In this document: positions 42,933 through 54,600 of the stretch, piece by piece
Position numbering within the stretch: position 1 is the first letter of the stretch
Layout of the letters: every line of letters begins with the position of its first letter
Assembly: GCA_023078555.1 (NCBI GenBank)
Contig: CM041202.1
Coordinates: 4,026,022 to 4,090,021, forward strand
Source: Ulva prolifera
Lineage: Eukaryota > Chlorophyta > Ulvophyceae > Ulvales > Ulvaceae
Reading direction: 5' to 3'
DNA: 64,000 bases
Made by a program: the position numbers and the translations under genes
The notes under the pieces: generated by a model
Database searches by the model: none
Seen by the model: the letters and a program-made list of their open reading frames with translations, nothing else
What the model was told of the DNA's origin: nothing

Positions 42933-44721
42933 GGATTACAAGGAGTTCTACCTCCAGATTCCCGAGGAGGAAGGTGCCAAATGTAAGCAGAGGCCTTACA
43001 GGCTCTCATACAAAGAATTGGAAGCTTTCAGAACGCAAGTGTCCCTGCTCTTGCAACAGGAAGTTATAAAGAAAGCTGACGGTCCAACCGACTTTCTCTC
43101 TCCGGTGCTATTTGTGCCGAAGCCACGTAAGCCGGACGAGCTGCGTATGTGCGTAGACTTCCGCAGATTTAATGCTGTGTCGAAGCGCGACTACCATACC
43201 CTCCCGCATATCCGTGACCTGCTTCAATCCATGTCCGGCTGTAAATACTTCACAGCCCTGGATTTGACCTGGGGATTCTGGGCCCTTCCAGTGGTCGAAC
43301 AGGATCAGCACAAAACGGCCTTTACGGGCCCCGATGGAGAAGTTTATGTCTGCACGAAGGCTCCTATGGGTCTCTCCAACTCGCCTGCTGCCTTCCAACG
43401 TCTCATGGCGCATGTGCTGAGAGATATCAAAGGCGTGTCAGTCTACATAGACGACATCACAATCTTCTCCAAGACATGGCAGGAGCACCTCAGCATTCTT
43501 GCCAGGGTGTTTGAGAGACTGCGCAAGTCAGGTCTGAAGGTTAAATATGCCAAATGCGTCTGGGCAGCTGCAGAGTGCAGAGTACTGGGCTCTATTGGCA
43601 GTGAGGCCGGCATTGCGCCCGATCCTGACAAAGTGGCTGCGGTAAACAAGCTGCCGGTGCCTCGAAATGTTGCGGACGTTCGCAGCTTCTTGGGTGCCAC
43701 TGGATATTTCCACGAGCACATACAAGCGTATGCGGACAAGTCAGCACCTTTGAGGGCGCTGCTGAAAAAGAACGTGCAGTTCATCTGGTCTGAGGAATGC
43801 CAGCGCGCCTTTGAGCAGCTAAAAGCAGAACTCGTGTCTCCGGCGTGCTTACGCATGCCAGACCCAGAACGACCGTTCATTCTCACCACAGACTGGTCCA
43901 AACTAGCTGTTGGTGCGGTTTTGAGCCTGATCCAGCCAGAGGATTCTGCAGATCCGGACTCTGCAGAGAAAGAGTATGTCATAGCCTACTCTAGCAGATC
44001 TCTGAACCAAGCTGAGAGCCATTATGCTCCCACGGAAGGAGAGTGCCTGGCCCTTGTATGGGCCACCAGAAAATTCAGACCGTATTTACACGGCTACAAA
44101 TTTCGTGTTCGCACTGACCACGCGGCCTTGAAATGGTTGACCACGGCTCGCTTCGAAAATTCTAAGCTAGAGCGATGGGCGATGCGCCTGCAAGAATTCG
44201 ACTATGAAGTTGAGTACCTGCCGGGAGATCAGAATGTTGTGGCCGACCACCTGTCGAGACACTACTCCCACATGGAAGCGGGCAGCGTGACCGCAGTTGC
44301 TGGTCACCTCGCCTTTGCCAACGAGGGCCGCGTTCTTGATATTGAAGACGAGGGCCATGATGTGTTCGATCCCCAGTCATGGTGCATGCATAGCCTGCAA
44401 GAGCTGTGGTCATCGGGCGACACGCAAGCAAAGAACAAGCAACCCTGCACCATTTGCGGTGCTGCAGAGGGTTACGCTCAAATGGTGTTATGCGATACCT
44501 GCAACCGGCCGTACCACTTGCAGTGTATGCACCCCCGACGGTCTGTGGTACCTGATGGGGCGTGGCACTGCCACCAATGCAATGAAGCGTATTCCAACGT
44601 CGACGAACTCCGCCGCAGCGACCCCGCCTTGTTTGCGCGGCGTGGAGATCCGCACCACCCAGGTCTAGCGGATTTGGTACGTGCGTATCTTGAGCGACAG
44701 GAGCGGGCAGTGGTCGAGTCC
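42877..44721 (+). CDS. pol: G2-B pol: RT, RNase H and PHD finger
   Basis: Open through 44976, but the G2 part ends at 44721 where a DNA element is inserted. RT: FVPKPRKPDELRMCVDFRRF, ALDLTWGFW (motif A Asp), YIDD at about residue 190. RNase H: D in TTDWSK, E in TEGECLALVWA, D in RTDHAALKWL, D in VADHLSRH. Then, at about residues 524-569, a C4HC3 PHD finger: CTIC, CDTC, YHLQC and CHQC with Cys/His spacing C-x2-C-x12-C-x2-C-x4-H-x2-C-x16-C-x2-C. PHD fingers read histone tails, so it may guide integration, as chromodomains do in other chromoviruses. Everything in this stretch is intact apart from the start. Confidence 0.9.
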
Positions 44722-45614
44722 AGTGCTCTACAGTTGGGTTTTTTCTTGGCGGGAAAACCGATGCCAAATCCTTGTTTTGGTCGGGCTGCCCCCTCCAAGA
44801 CGGTCGGTAGATGTCGGGGTTTCCCGCCAACGCTGTGGCAATCTGTCGGGGGTGTTCAAACCAAATTACGGGGTCATTTGCATTACAGCATTTGCCAACT
44901 GATTATTGCACGAAGTCTAATCAATTCAAGAATGGGTGCGGCACAGCTCTGTGCGCATCTTTGTGCGCATCTTTGAACTTGTACTTCGTAAAGTCGCTGT
45001 TCTTACAAGAGTCACATATCGTACAGTGCCACTGGTGAGAATTGTTGACCACGCCTTCGTTTTTGTCTTCTCCCGTTCACTAATTTGTGATCGTACTTCG
45101 TATTCCACCCATGGAAACTCAAGCTGGCGTGCGTGCACTTTGGTATCAGACAACCTTTACCGAACGACAGAGCCATCCGCAGCTACTCTTTTCGAACAAC
45201 TGGCTTCGTTCCTGTCTTTGTCAGCTGCTGATGAAGCATTATCATGATTATCATGATCAGCTGTGCGCTTGGGCACTCGGCCGGTAAACCCGAAGTTATG
45301 CAAGGTCATTCTCGCAACACTCAAGCAACAGGTAACACCGATGTCAGCAATAGTTCATTCCGTTTAGTGTTCTTCTGGCCGGACCAGGCCCGACAAGCTG
45401 TCGGGACTCCCAAGTCTTGACCAGGCCCGCCGAGCTGTCGGAATTCTGTCGGGGTTCCCGCCATGCCTCGGTGGCGGCCGGCGGGCTTCGCCCGCCAGCC
45501 CCCCCGTGGCTTGACGGGAAAACCGATGGCTCGCTTCGCTGGCCATCGGTTTTTTCGCCTTTTTTTCAATTTTTGTCGGGAAACCGATCGGTCTGTAGAG
45601 CACTGGTCGAGTCC
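44712..45614. mobile_element. Mutator-like non-autonomous element with 10-bp TSD
   Basis: Element 44722-45604 (883 bp). Terminal inverted repeat AGTGCTCTACAG ... CTGTAGAGCACT, flanked by GGTCGAGTCC at 44712-44721 and 45605-45614. A 9-11-bp duplication is typical of Mutator-like elements. Subterminal parts share GGCGGGAAAACCGATG-type sequence in inverted order. Contains strong hairpins (45480-45496; 45519-45555). No transposase. Removing it with one TSD copy rejoins the G2 pol frame (VVES to LNCHASSGD). Confidence 0.88.
45519..45555. other. 12-bp-stem hairpin in the Mutator-like element
   Basis: AAAACCGATGGC and its exact complement GCCATCGGTTTT enclose an 11-base loop with CTTCG. A second hairpin at 45480-45496 is GGCGGGC-TTC-GCCCGCC. 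Confidence 0.85.
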
Positions 45615-47069
45615 TTGAACTGCCATGCATCAAGCGGTGACCGCGACCCGGAAGCAGCGTCGCAGCACGCGCGTGCTGCGGCGGAAGCAGTGTTCCACCC
45701 CAATATGCCTAAAGCGCTGAAACGCAAAGTCCGTAAGAAGGCTTCCACCTTGCGATTGCATCCGACTCTCCCGGAATGGCTGCTCGAGCATACGCAATTG
45801 CGCACAGGCGACCGTCTGTGGCTAGCGGTGCCCCCTGTGGCATTCCGCTGGGGACTAATTGGAGCGTATCATGATCGCATGGGACATGGTGGCGTTAGCC
45901 AAACACTGGCCGTGCTACATCAGCACTATCATTGGCAAGGCATCAAGCTGGATGTAGCAGCTTATGTTGAACAGTGCCATGCTTGCCAAGTCAAGCGGTT
46001 GGAATTGCAACATGTGGCAGATGTGCAGCTTCCCCGCATGAGCAAGCCGTTATGCCATGTGCACATTGACCTGGCTGGCCCGTTTCCCCTCCGTGAGGTG
46101 AAAGCGGCGCCAGTGCGTGGCAAGGCAGGGCGCACCAAAGCCACCTTGTCCACGGCACAGACCGGCCAAGGGTATGTGTGCCTAATGGTGGATTATTTCA
46201 CAAAGGCAGCGTAATTCGTACCGCTGCGAGACAAGAGTGCCGATACAGTCGCTCGTGCCGTGCATGACTTCTGGTTCATCTGCTACGGCATCCCGGAATG
46301 GGTGTCCACGGATAACGGGACAGAGTTTGCTGGAGCCTTCCGGCACCAGCTAGAACGTTTTGGCATTGACCACGTCCAGACCTCAGCGTACCACCCCCAG
46401 TCCAACGGCGCCGTCGAGCGACTCGTGCGCACAATGAAGACCATGTCGGCGGCAAAAGTTGCCGGTGCCATCCATGATTGGCCCGCGCTGCTTCCGCAGA
46501 CACGCATGGAATACATGCGACGCCGGCATACAGTGACCGGTTATGCGCCGAATGAGTTGGTGATGGCACACCGCCTCCGGTTGCCGCCTCCGGTGGGCGC
46601 GCGCGATGTGCACCCCCGCATGGCAGCCGGCGAGATTTCTGCCATGCCCGAGGACGATTATGTGCGTGAGCGCGACGCCCGCGCAGAGCGTGTGGCTGCG
46701 CGCGTATACGATCGCATACTCCGTTCGCAGCAACGTAATGCTGACAGGCAAGCCCACCTTCTGGCCATTCGCAAGCCTAGGAGGGGGAGGAAATTGCAAG
46801 CTGGAGACCTTGCTTATGTCCTAGAACGCGGACTGGGCAAGAAAAATGCGGTCACAGGCCCATTTGTTGTCGAAAGCATATCTGAAAATCAGGCTTTCCT
46901 GCGTACAACGCGCCAAGTGCCAGGTCAGGAAGTGCGCCACTTTCCAATACACTTAGAACGTGTGGCCCGATGCACGACTGTGACGGACGTGTTAGAGAAG
47001 CTCTTGCACGCCGCAGGCATGTCGATGCGGCCACCGCCCGATCACGCGGCGGCGCAGCTCACGAGCTAG
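45605..47069 (+). pseudogene. G2-B integrase, one nonsense codon
   Basis: Continues G2 pol after the inserted element. Zinc domain: HDRMGHGGVSQTLAVLHQHY with CHACQ. Core: D in HIDLAGPF, D in STDNGTEFAG, E in GAVERLVRTM. A TAA at 46212-46214 interrupts the frame after YFTKAA where the reading otherwise continues straight into FVPLRDKSAD. The C-terminal part (KLQAGDLAYVLERGLGKK) ends MSMRPPPDHAAAQLTS, stop 47069. No chromodomain, unlike G1 and G4. Confidence 0.9.
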
Positions 47070-47089
47070 CGCACGCTGGCCCCATCGGT

Positions 47090-47776
47090 GCCTTTGTAAG
47101 ATCATGACATGAATGTCGTGGCCTAGCTATGTAACTGAGCCATGCTCGTTGCTAGCATTTCTCGAGCCAGCGCAGCTAGGCCTGCGCGCAAATGCACTCA
47201 CGCTGCGTGCATCCGTCTGCACATGCATGCATGCGCGACTGTGCGCTCAGCCGTGCCATCAGTTCTGATGCAAGCTTGTCTCTGCTCTGCTTGATGTAGT
47301 TGCAGTGCTCATAAGCCTTCTCATCCTTGAGGAAGCTCGGCCGATTGGGGCTGAGAACGAAATTAAAATACTATCAATTACATCGGGATGAACGGCCTCT
47401 ATGTTGTGACGTGCCGAGCTGACAGTGAAGAATAGGCAGTGCTCTGTGTTATGAGCATGTAAGGAGAAGCAAAGGCGTCGGTGCGGAGCAGTGTTGAAAT
47501 GGAGTGTAAGATGGTGCATTCAAACTAATATAGATATCAAGATACAAGATTCGAGTTCAAGTCAAGCAGTACCAAGTCAAGATCAAGCAAGACTGGCGTT
47601 CACATAGGTACTTTAGGGCACTGTATTAGCACTTAAGACTGCATCAATTCGCATGGTGACAGTTAGTTCAGCTTACTCCCTATTACTTGAACTCATAAGC
47701 TTGTGTTGTCTAGGCCACTCACATGCCTAGCTGCCTTTGAACCATCCTGGTTCAGGGCCTTTGTAAGATCATGACA
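47090..47776 (+). repeat. G2-type LTR, copy R2 (3' LTR of G2-B)
   Basis: Starts with GCCTTTGTAAGATCATGACA 20 bases after the integrase stop and ends with the same 20 bases (47757-47776). Reverse complement of R1, R3 and R4. 3' flank CAAGC lies in hAT-like sequence. Confidence 0.88.
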
Positions 47777-48080
47777 CAAGCGCATACCAACACGGGTTTA
47801 AGTACTGGGAGCCAGCAATAGGTTTGCTGCGAGGTATATCATGACCACCGTGCTTTGTTAGTGATGTGTGTCCTATGACGTCGGTCAAAGCCATCAGAAT
47901 ACAACCCGTTTTGGCTTCAATTTTGATTTTAAAGCACCCTTAAAGGTAAAATGCGTTAAAGTAAAATAAAAGTAAAATGACCCCTTGAAAGCCTCGAAAT
48001 CGTTTTAACGTTAAAATTGTCAAGTAAAATAGCATTTTAAAGTACGTTAAAATGGGGGTAAAGTTAAATTTACAGCTCTA
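47777..48080. mobile_element. hAT-like element remnant (one end)
   Basis: Matches, in inverted orientation, the left 300 bp of the hAT-like element at 49914, including the run of AGTAAAATAAAAGTAAAA and the end TTTACAGCTCTA. The other half is lost left of the G2-B LTR. Inserted just upstream of the G4 chromodomain. Confidence 0.75.
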
Positions 48081-48369
48081 GTTCCATGTGTCGTCTCTGG
48101 AGAGATTCCGCAGCGATGGATCTTATCAGCCACCGGTCCTGCCCGAGGTCTCGGATGATGAACTGCAGTGGACAGTGGACTACATCTCTGAGAGCAGGGA
48201 TACTTCACGACGACAGTACAAAGTGCACTGGGTCGGGGGTGGATACGGCTGGCATGATGCCATGCTGATGCACGACTGCGACGCACACATTCGGGAGTTC
48301 TGGCGTAGCCACGCTGAGCCTCCCCCTGATGACGCTGTTGAGTGTGGACGAGCTGTCCAAGTTGCTTGA
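48081..48369 (+). pseudogene. G4 chromovirus pol tail with chromodomain
   Basis: Reads WTVDYISESR, RRQYKVHWVGGGYGW, then FWRSH, the pattern of a chromodomain at the C-terminus of a Ty3/gypsy integrase. Everything upstream is replaced by the hAT-like remnant. Different in sequence from the G1 chromodomain. Confidence 0.75.
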
Positions 48370-48384
48370 GGGCAAGCAAGCTTA

Positions 48385-48396
48385 GCGGGGGAGTAC
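48385..48396 (+). other. Polypurine tract of G4
   Basis: GCGGGGGAGTAC lies immediately before TGTGACGATACG, the apparent LTR start, 15 bases after the chromodomain stop. Confidence 0.6.
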
Positions 48397-48800
48397 TGTG
48401 ACGATACGTCACACGCATGGAGATGCATGGCTTAGAGTTTTCTGGAAGCCTCCGGAATGTCCCGTCAGTCCACGTGACCGTGGCTGGCAGTACGGGACTC
48501 TGTTAACAGGGTCCTGTGTACCGTGACCACTGTCCCGAGGTGACCATGTGCTACGTGTGCCGCTGCCGCATACGTAATCACAAGGCATCCGTGAGTACGT
48601 TGACGCATACGTTCCATCTCCTGTCAAGACACTCGCGAGTCACCCTGGTAGGAACTCGAGCTCTGCGGAGTTCACACGCTGTTTGTGCATCGAGCGAGCT
48701 GCAGACGTGGATATGTCTCGACAATCCACACCTTGCTTCCATTACATTACCAGACACTCTCCGATCATGTATTTCTGTTTGATCCGGTGAGATCGTGCCA
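48397..48800 (+). repeat. G4 3' LTR (far end not determined)
   Basis: Starts with the palindrome TGTGACGATACGTCACA. With no 5' LTR the end is unknown; 48800 is only an estimate. Confidence 0.4.
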
Positions 48801-49905
48801 GAATGGCAAACAGACGAGATCTGACCATCTGCCCTGGGCATTGGACAGTGCCGGGCCCACGCAAATTCGTCGGCTTTGTGGAGCTAAACTGGAGTTCTAC
48901 TCGGCATACTTAATGTTTTTACGGTCACGTGTCCAGGAGGTGGCTCAACATGCTGGACACCAGCAGCTTAGAAACACGTAGTACAGCTGCATGCACATGC
49001 ACATACACCTAAGACACACATCTCAGTACGTACATGTACAACAGCATCTCTGAATTCTGGTGGTTTGAATGCGTATGTGTGCACCATGAACACGTAAGCG
49101 ATCAATCTAAATCCCGACAGCTTTGCAACCACTTATGACATTAGTATCCAGTGGTCTGTGTTCCTGTTTTGTGCACTTGCTACATGAGAATGCATGTGAA
49201 AAAAACAGAATATGACTTGTTGCATGAACAATTGTTTCATCGGTCTCACAGGTCTTGTGTTTAGAATAGCATTTACATCCCGAAGCGAAGGTTCCTTGGG
49301 CAGCCAAGTTCAAGGATCCCAGCGGTATCCCAGTGGCATGTATGCCATGCATGAATGCATTAGATTATTATTGCCGCGGAATGGGGTCGGTGACAAATTG
49401 TGGGCTGGGTGGCTACCCTGCCTGCTCTACCTACCTGTTGTAAGCGATGCGCCACTTCAACACTGCGAAGTTGCCATGTTATGTAATCATGCAACAATGT
49501 AAAATACTCCCAATGAGAATCGACCCAATTAGCATCAAATATCAGGTCCAGGACAAGAGCCGGGTGACTCTGCATACTCGCAATTACAAGTGTTGCGTAC
49601 TCTAAAGGGGACACTGCTGGGATCAAGTGATGCCTTTTTGCTCTCTGCCTGGACAGATCTTGCGGTAAGAACATCAGTGAACGGCTTATGTACAAGAGTT
49701 CAGCTGGCCTTCCGGATTCTGTGGCACGGACTCTCCATCTACTAGCAGCGGACTTCAGCCAGTACACCACGGCGCGCAAGCAACGACGAGATCTCCATAC
49801 ATGTGCACACGAGCAGCAATTGATATGCTGAACCTGAACATCATCGTACGTCGTGGTCCGTGACCTTTGCGATAATGTATCTGCGACGGATGTCTGCGAC
49901 CACCA
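48801..49905. other. No recognisable gene
   Basis: One stretch (about 49275-49445) reads PEAKVPWAAKFKDPSGIPVA on +, which is protein-like but too short to assign. The rest shows nothing. Confidence 0.35.
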
Positions 49906-51027
49906 GTCTGAACTATAGCTGTAAATTGAACTTGACCCCCATTTAACGTACTTTGAAAGGCTATTTTACTTTACAATTTTAACGTCAAACGATTTCGAGG
50001 CTTTAAGGTGGTAGTTTTACTTTTATTTTACTTTCACGCATTTCAAGTTTAAGGGTGCTTTAAAATCATAGTTGAAGCCAAGAAAGGCTGTATTCAGATG
50101 GCTTTGACCGACCTCATAGGACAAATATCAATAGCAAAGCACGGTGGCCATGATATAACTCGCAGCACAGCTGTTGGCTCCTAGTACTTAAATCCGTGCA
50201 GCTATGCGCTTGCTCATGCTGTGGGAGCAGTTTCCGTAGCCTGTGTGCACCTGGCATTGATTTGGCAGTGAGCAACTTCCAGACATGGCACAATACAAGC
50301 ATCTTTCTGAATCTCTACAATAGACTGAAAGAACCGATGAGGCAATTCTGGCTGATTCGGCAGATGTTGGTGGCTCCAATCTGCGCAGAAAGCCAGCTGC
50401 GACTGATGGTGTGTCTCGTGGTGGTGTTGAAATGTTGGCCGAGAGAGGCTGCCATTGAACTGATGTCTGCGAAGCCCTGCTCTACAGCTGTGGAGAGGCT
50501 GTGGCATTTAGGAGATCTCTAGTCAACTTGACGCCAAGAGAAGGTCAATGAAATACAGTACGCTGGCAACGACAGTGTACACCAAAATGAACCTCCATCG
50601 CCTGGGCGGTAATGATGCAGCTGTTGTCGGTGTTTCGAAAATCTGCTTGGTGTTGTTGATGAAGTGTATGAAGAGGAGCTGGTGTTCCAGAATGAGGGTG
50701 CTGTAGCATGTGGCCTGCAGTCCGACAGCCAAGGAACATCTCCATCGTGTTCAAGTGGCTCAGGAGACGCAGACAGTTGATAGGCGGTGCAATAGGTGTA
50801 TCCAGGTGGCTGTGGACGTGTTTGTGCCGTGTTTGTGCCGTGCAATTGGCCGAAACTGCCTCCTCGACATGTTTAACAGTTTTACTGGTAAAGCAACAAA
50901 ACACTAGTTTAAAAAATGTTTAAAATGAAGCTTTTTTTTTAGCCTATTTTACTTTGTTTTACTTTAGCTTTGTTAATTAACGTTAAATCTTGTCCCCGGA
51001 TGATACATTTACAGCCCTAGTCTGAAC
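49906..51027. mobile_element. hAT-like element with 8-bp TSD GTCTGAAC
   Basis: Element 49914-51019 (1106 bp). Left end TATAGCTGTAAATTG, right end ATTTACAGCCCTA (imperfect inverted repeat TAGGGCTGTAAAT type), flanked by GTCTGAAC at 49906-49913 and 51020-51027. An 8-bp duplication and this end are characteristic of hAT. Subterminal AT-rich runs (TTTTACTTT) recur at both ends. Frames of up to 108 codons inside (50196-50522 on +) are not recognisable transposase, so it is non-autonomous or decayed. Confidence 0.88.
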
Positions 51028-51668
51028 ACTCTTATCTAGAGAGCTCAAACCATAATATAGCCCTGAAAGGAGTGTTACACTCTGAAAATGCCAAGTTATG
51101 CAGATTTTGTTACGATTTCGACGATTGAAAGGGGGGGATCACTGCGTAGTACGGGGTGTTCACTGGACAGTTGTGCGTGCATTGTAGTGATGACGTCGTG
51201 GCGAGGGGTGTGGGCGTTCCGACGTCGCCAAGCGCTATGCACGCTACTCACCGGACAGTGGCGAATGTTGGCATAACCAGCTCACATGGTGCGACGCCCT
51301 GCGTCCCAAAGACATAGTCACTTTGTGTAAGTAACGATGCAAATGTGACTGTCTTTCGTCAAGGGCACACCTAGGTTGTCAAGGATATCACACATATTTA
51401 GTTCACCAGTCTTTATCGCTCAACAGTCTTAAGCGATGTAAGGCATAGCTTGTGTATACGCTGACTATGATCTGCCTGGCGGTGCTACGACTGATTTCGG
51501 CTTTGGACAGCCATCGACCTTGAGGGCTGCAAGCACGCACAGAACACCACGCGCTTCTCTGTCGGACCAGCTCTTCACACCGATACCTACTGTTACCAAT
51601 TAATGGATATCCATGGTTCTTGTCGTTTTGCGAGTATCACCTCTTGTTGAGGACCTGTAGCAGTCAAG
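51028..51668. other. No gene seen; probable 5' region of the CBP60-like gene
   Basis: Should contain the promoter of the gene starting at 51669; no clear core element identified. Confidence 0.4.
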
Positions 51669-54600
51669 ATGAGTATGCGTAATTCCCCCCTTCCTGATGC
51701 GCTTCGGTCGGTGCCGGTGGATGTCATCGAGGTGCGCCCACGTATTTCAATAATCCATTCCAATCCGGACAACTGTTTACATGCACATCTTTCGGTGCGT
51801 TTCCTGACCGGAACTTCACAGCATGGGCGACCAACCCCACTGGGAGTCCATCGCCGTGGTCACGTATGACGGCTTAAACAGTGGTCCGAACATGTCAACG
51901 TATGTAGTCTAGGTGCCTCTGCATGGCATCAGACCGTAGTTCGAGTGTTGACGACCCCCGCGCTGCCAGCAAAGGCGTGCAAATTGCTGATGCTGCACGG
52001 ATCAGCTCGATGTAACATACCAGAGCATGAGCCAGTTCCGTATCAACAATCCTCGCTGGTGCACAAAGCCCCCCGCAGGCTACGGCACTGCAGCTGAACC
52101 GCTGTTCCGTTTGGCATGAGCCATTTTCGAACAGTAAGGCTTCGTTCATAGCAGGATACCGCATCACTGTCGCACTATCTCGGTGACCTCGTATCTTTGT
52201 TGCCGCAGTGCCATTTGCTGCTCCAACTGCATGCGACTGCATTTGCAAGCTGCCAGAACATTTATCATGTTCACATCAGGGCCGCATGCCACAAACCCCT
52301 GCACATGAAAGCCTTTATTGCCTCGCGAGTATTCATTCCGTAATAGCTTTGCCAATCACAGTGGGTGGTCTGTTTTACTTGCACTACTGCATATCAACCG
52401 TCCCATGTGTGATATCCACAGCTGCCTGTCCTGTGGCGTTCTCCTGGTATTTAAATGACAAGCGAATTTCTGCAGAATTATGTTGGATCACAGATAGCGA
52501 TGTTTGCAAACGGGTTGGCTCATCGTCTTGGACAACATGGATACCATATTCCGACAGATGTGTACAAAGAATCTGCAAGGGAAGTTTTTCAATTGCTGAT
52601 TTCTGACCCAAGCCCGAGGCGTGCGCCACAGCGTGCGCAGGATCTCCAGTTGGTGTTCCGGCACGATTGCTTGTGCGGCCCTTGGCTGACCTTGATGTAC
52701 ATTTTTACGCAGCGGTCGTGACCGTGACATTCTACTTCTTATCTTATAGTGTTTGACGATATGGCATGTGTGCGAGACATGAACATTTTCACGTGCACGA
52801 ATGCGCCATCCGCTGTTTCATGCATGCTTTTCTGTAGGGCATTGGGATGTCTGGTCCCTAGCTGCAAGCTGTGCAAGCACAACCCAAGTCGAAGGTGTGC
52901 TGTGAATTTTGACAAGAAATATCTGGTCAACGACGTACTGAAGGCGAAATGTCAAGCAGTCATCCGAGTAGAGGTCGTGGAACGGGCCACAAACCAACCA
53001 ATCGACACCTGTGACCTTCGAGATGAGATCATCTTGCAGATGGCCATCCTAGATGGAAATACATATGATGCAAAGTTTGAAGCTGGAATGGAAGGTGATT
53101 TTGAGTCTTGCCTTTTGCTGATGAACAACAAGGTGCGAAGCTGGAGTGAAAACAGCCTGAAGTAAAGCGCTCTGTGGACGACAATGAATCCGCCCAATCT
53201 TGATGCTGCACATCGTTGCACTGCAGGGCAGCCCGACTCTTGTGGGCACAGCTGTGTCAAATGATGCAAATGGCTTTATTCGAGTGCCTTTGTCAAGCAG
53301 CCGAGCTGTGCTGCCTGACCTCCGAGTAACAGACTCTTCTGAAGCTATGCTCTCCGGTCGGAAGCCCCCATTGCGGCTGATGATGCGTGCAGTTTACAAG
53401 GACTCATCACTTCCAGTTCCACACATTCGCCATGCCATATCTGAGGGATTTGTTGTAGCGGTGCGAATGACCTTTGTCTCACATCACGTCCAAGGTCTTG
53501 CAAGCTGAATTGGTGTGATTGACTGCACACTGTCGATGCATATTTCATTGCATTATGGAGACTGCTTCGTTTCATATTGCTTTGTCACAGACCATGGTTT
53601 GTCATCGCCACAGATGTCAAGCACCGTCAGACTACCCCGCGCTGCTGTCAATGTCGTGTATAGCTTCTGCATCCTGTACACAATGTATATTCCTATGCCG
53701 ATATGATTACATTCGGCAGGCCAGAGTACATTATAATCTCAGATGGACATCAGTTCGCTTTGTCACGCGTAAAAGAGAGTTACTCGCATGGCTGGTGCAT
53801 GCGTCAAAAGAACACGGCGCGGTGCTGCTGTGCCAGGTCATTCACAATTGCATGGTACCCCACTGGACTCTTGCAAAGAAGTTGTCTTTCCATTCAACAT
53901 GTACCCATGCCTTGGTATGGTGTTCGCATTAGCCGTACCCAATATTGAAGATGCACCACGTTTGCACGGTAAAGTGTGCTGCAATTTTGGTAGGAGGTCA
54001 GCGCCTGACACCCCATCCACCGTTGCGTGATCGAGTGGGATCTCCTGTAAAAAATTTGCCATGTTATGTGACTGTGACCCAGCCGTGCCCCGTTTTTATG
54101 TGCCAAACATCTGCATTTTCATGCTCAAGCCATCTGCGTGGCCGCCATGAGCAAATCTGTGTTTTCCACTGAAACGTTCTGTGACATGGAAGCTGCAATG
54201 GACGTTTGTGCTTTCAACCACAAGCACGCGTCCTTTCCTGTGCCATCCTGCTATATGGCATAGCTTCCCTAATATCCATCGTTGCTTCTCAGCATGCGAA
54301 CGTGTTATGTGAAAGCTGTAAGGACATGCTGTACAGGCGCGGATGCACGACTGCACAACTTCTTGTACCTTCACTTTTTACACTAGCAGTGTGCCATGTA
54401 GACACGCCGTACCAGGACCGCAGGGAAAGTAGACATACCATCTGTTGATGACCATGTGAGCAAACTTGAGCACATGGGTAGAGAGACGGTGAAGAAGCTG
54501 TCTGATGTAATGGAAGCAGCGCATCAAGCTGGAATAGATGACCTCAATCTACAAGCTGGGCCTGGAAAGCGCCTGTGCATTGAAACAGTTGGCGCATTTC

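Larger units (their letters stand above)
37736..47776 (+). mobile_element. G2-B: most complete G2 Ty3/gypsy element, 5' LTR lost
   Basis: Leader (37736-38070), ORF1, gag, protease, connector, RT, RNase H, PHD finger, integrase and 3' LTR R2. The 5' end is cut at the family B LTR. An 883-bp Mutator-like element interrupts pol. Private defects: a 2-bp deletion ahead of RT and a nonsense codon in integrase; a protease frame break is shared with G2-A. The 3' LTR ends inside a hAT-like remnant, so G2-B inserted there. Confidence 0.9.

Noticed and set aside
53788..54030. 80-codon plus frame as an independent gene
   Set aside because: It covers the weak exon and an intron of the CBP60-like gene; the part past 53836 has no coding character.
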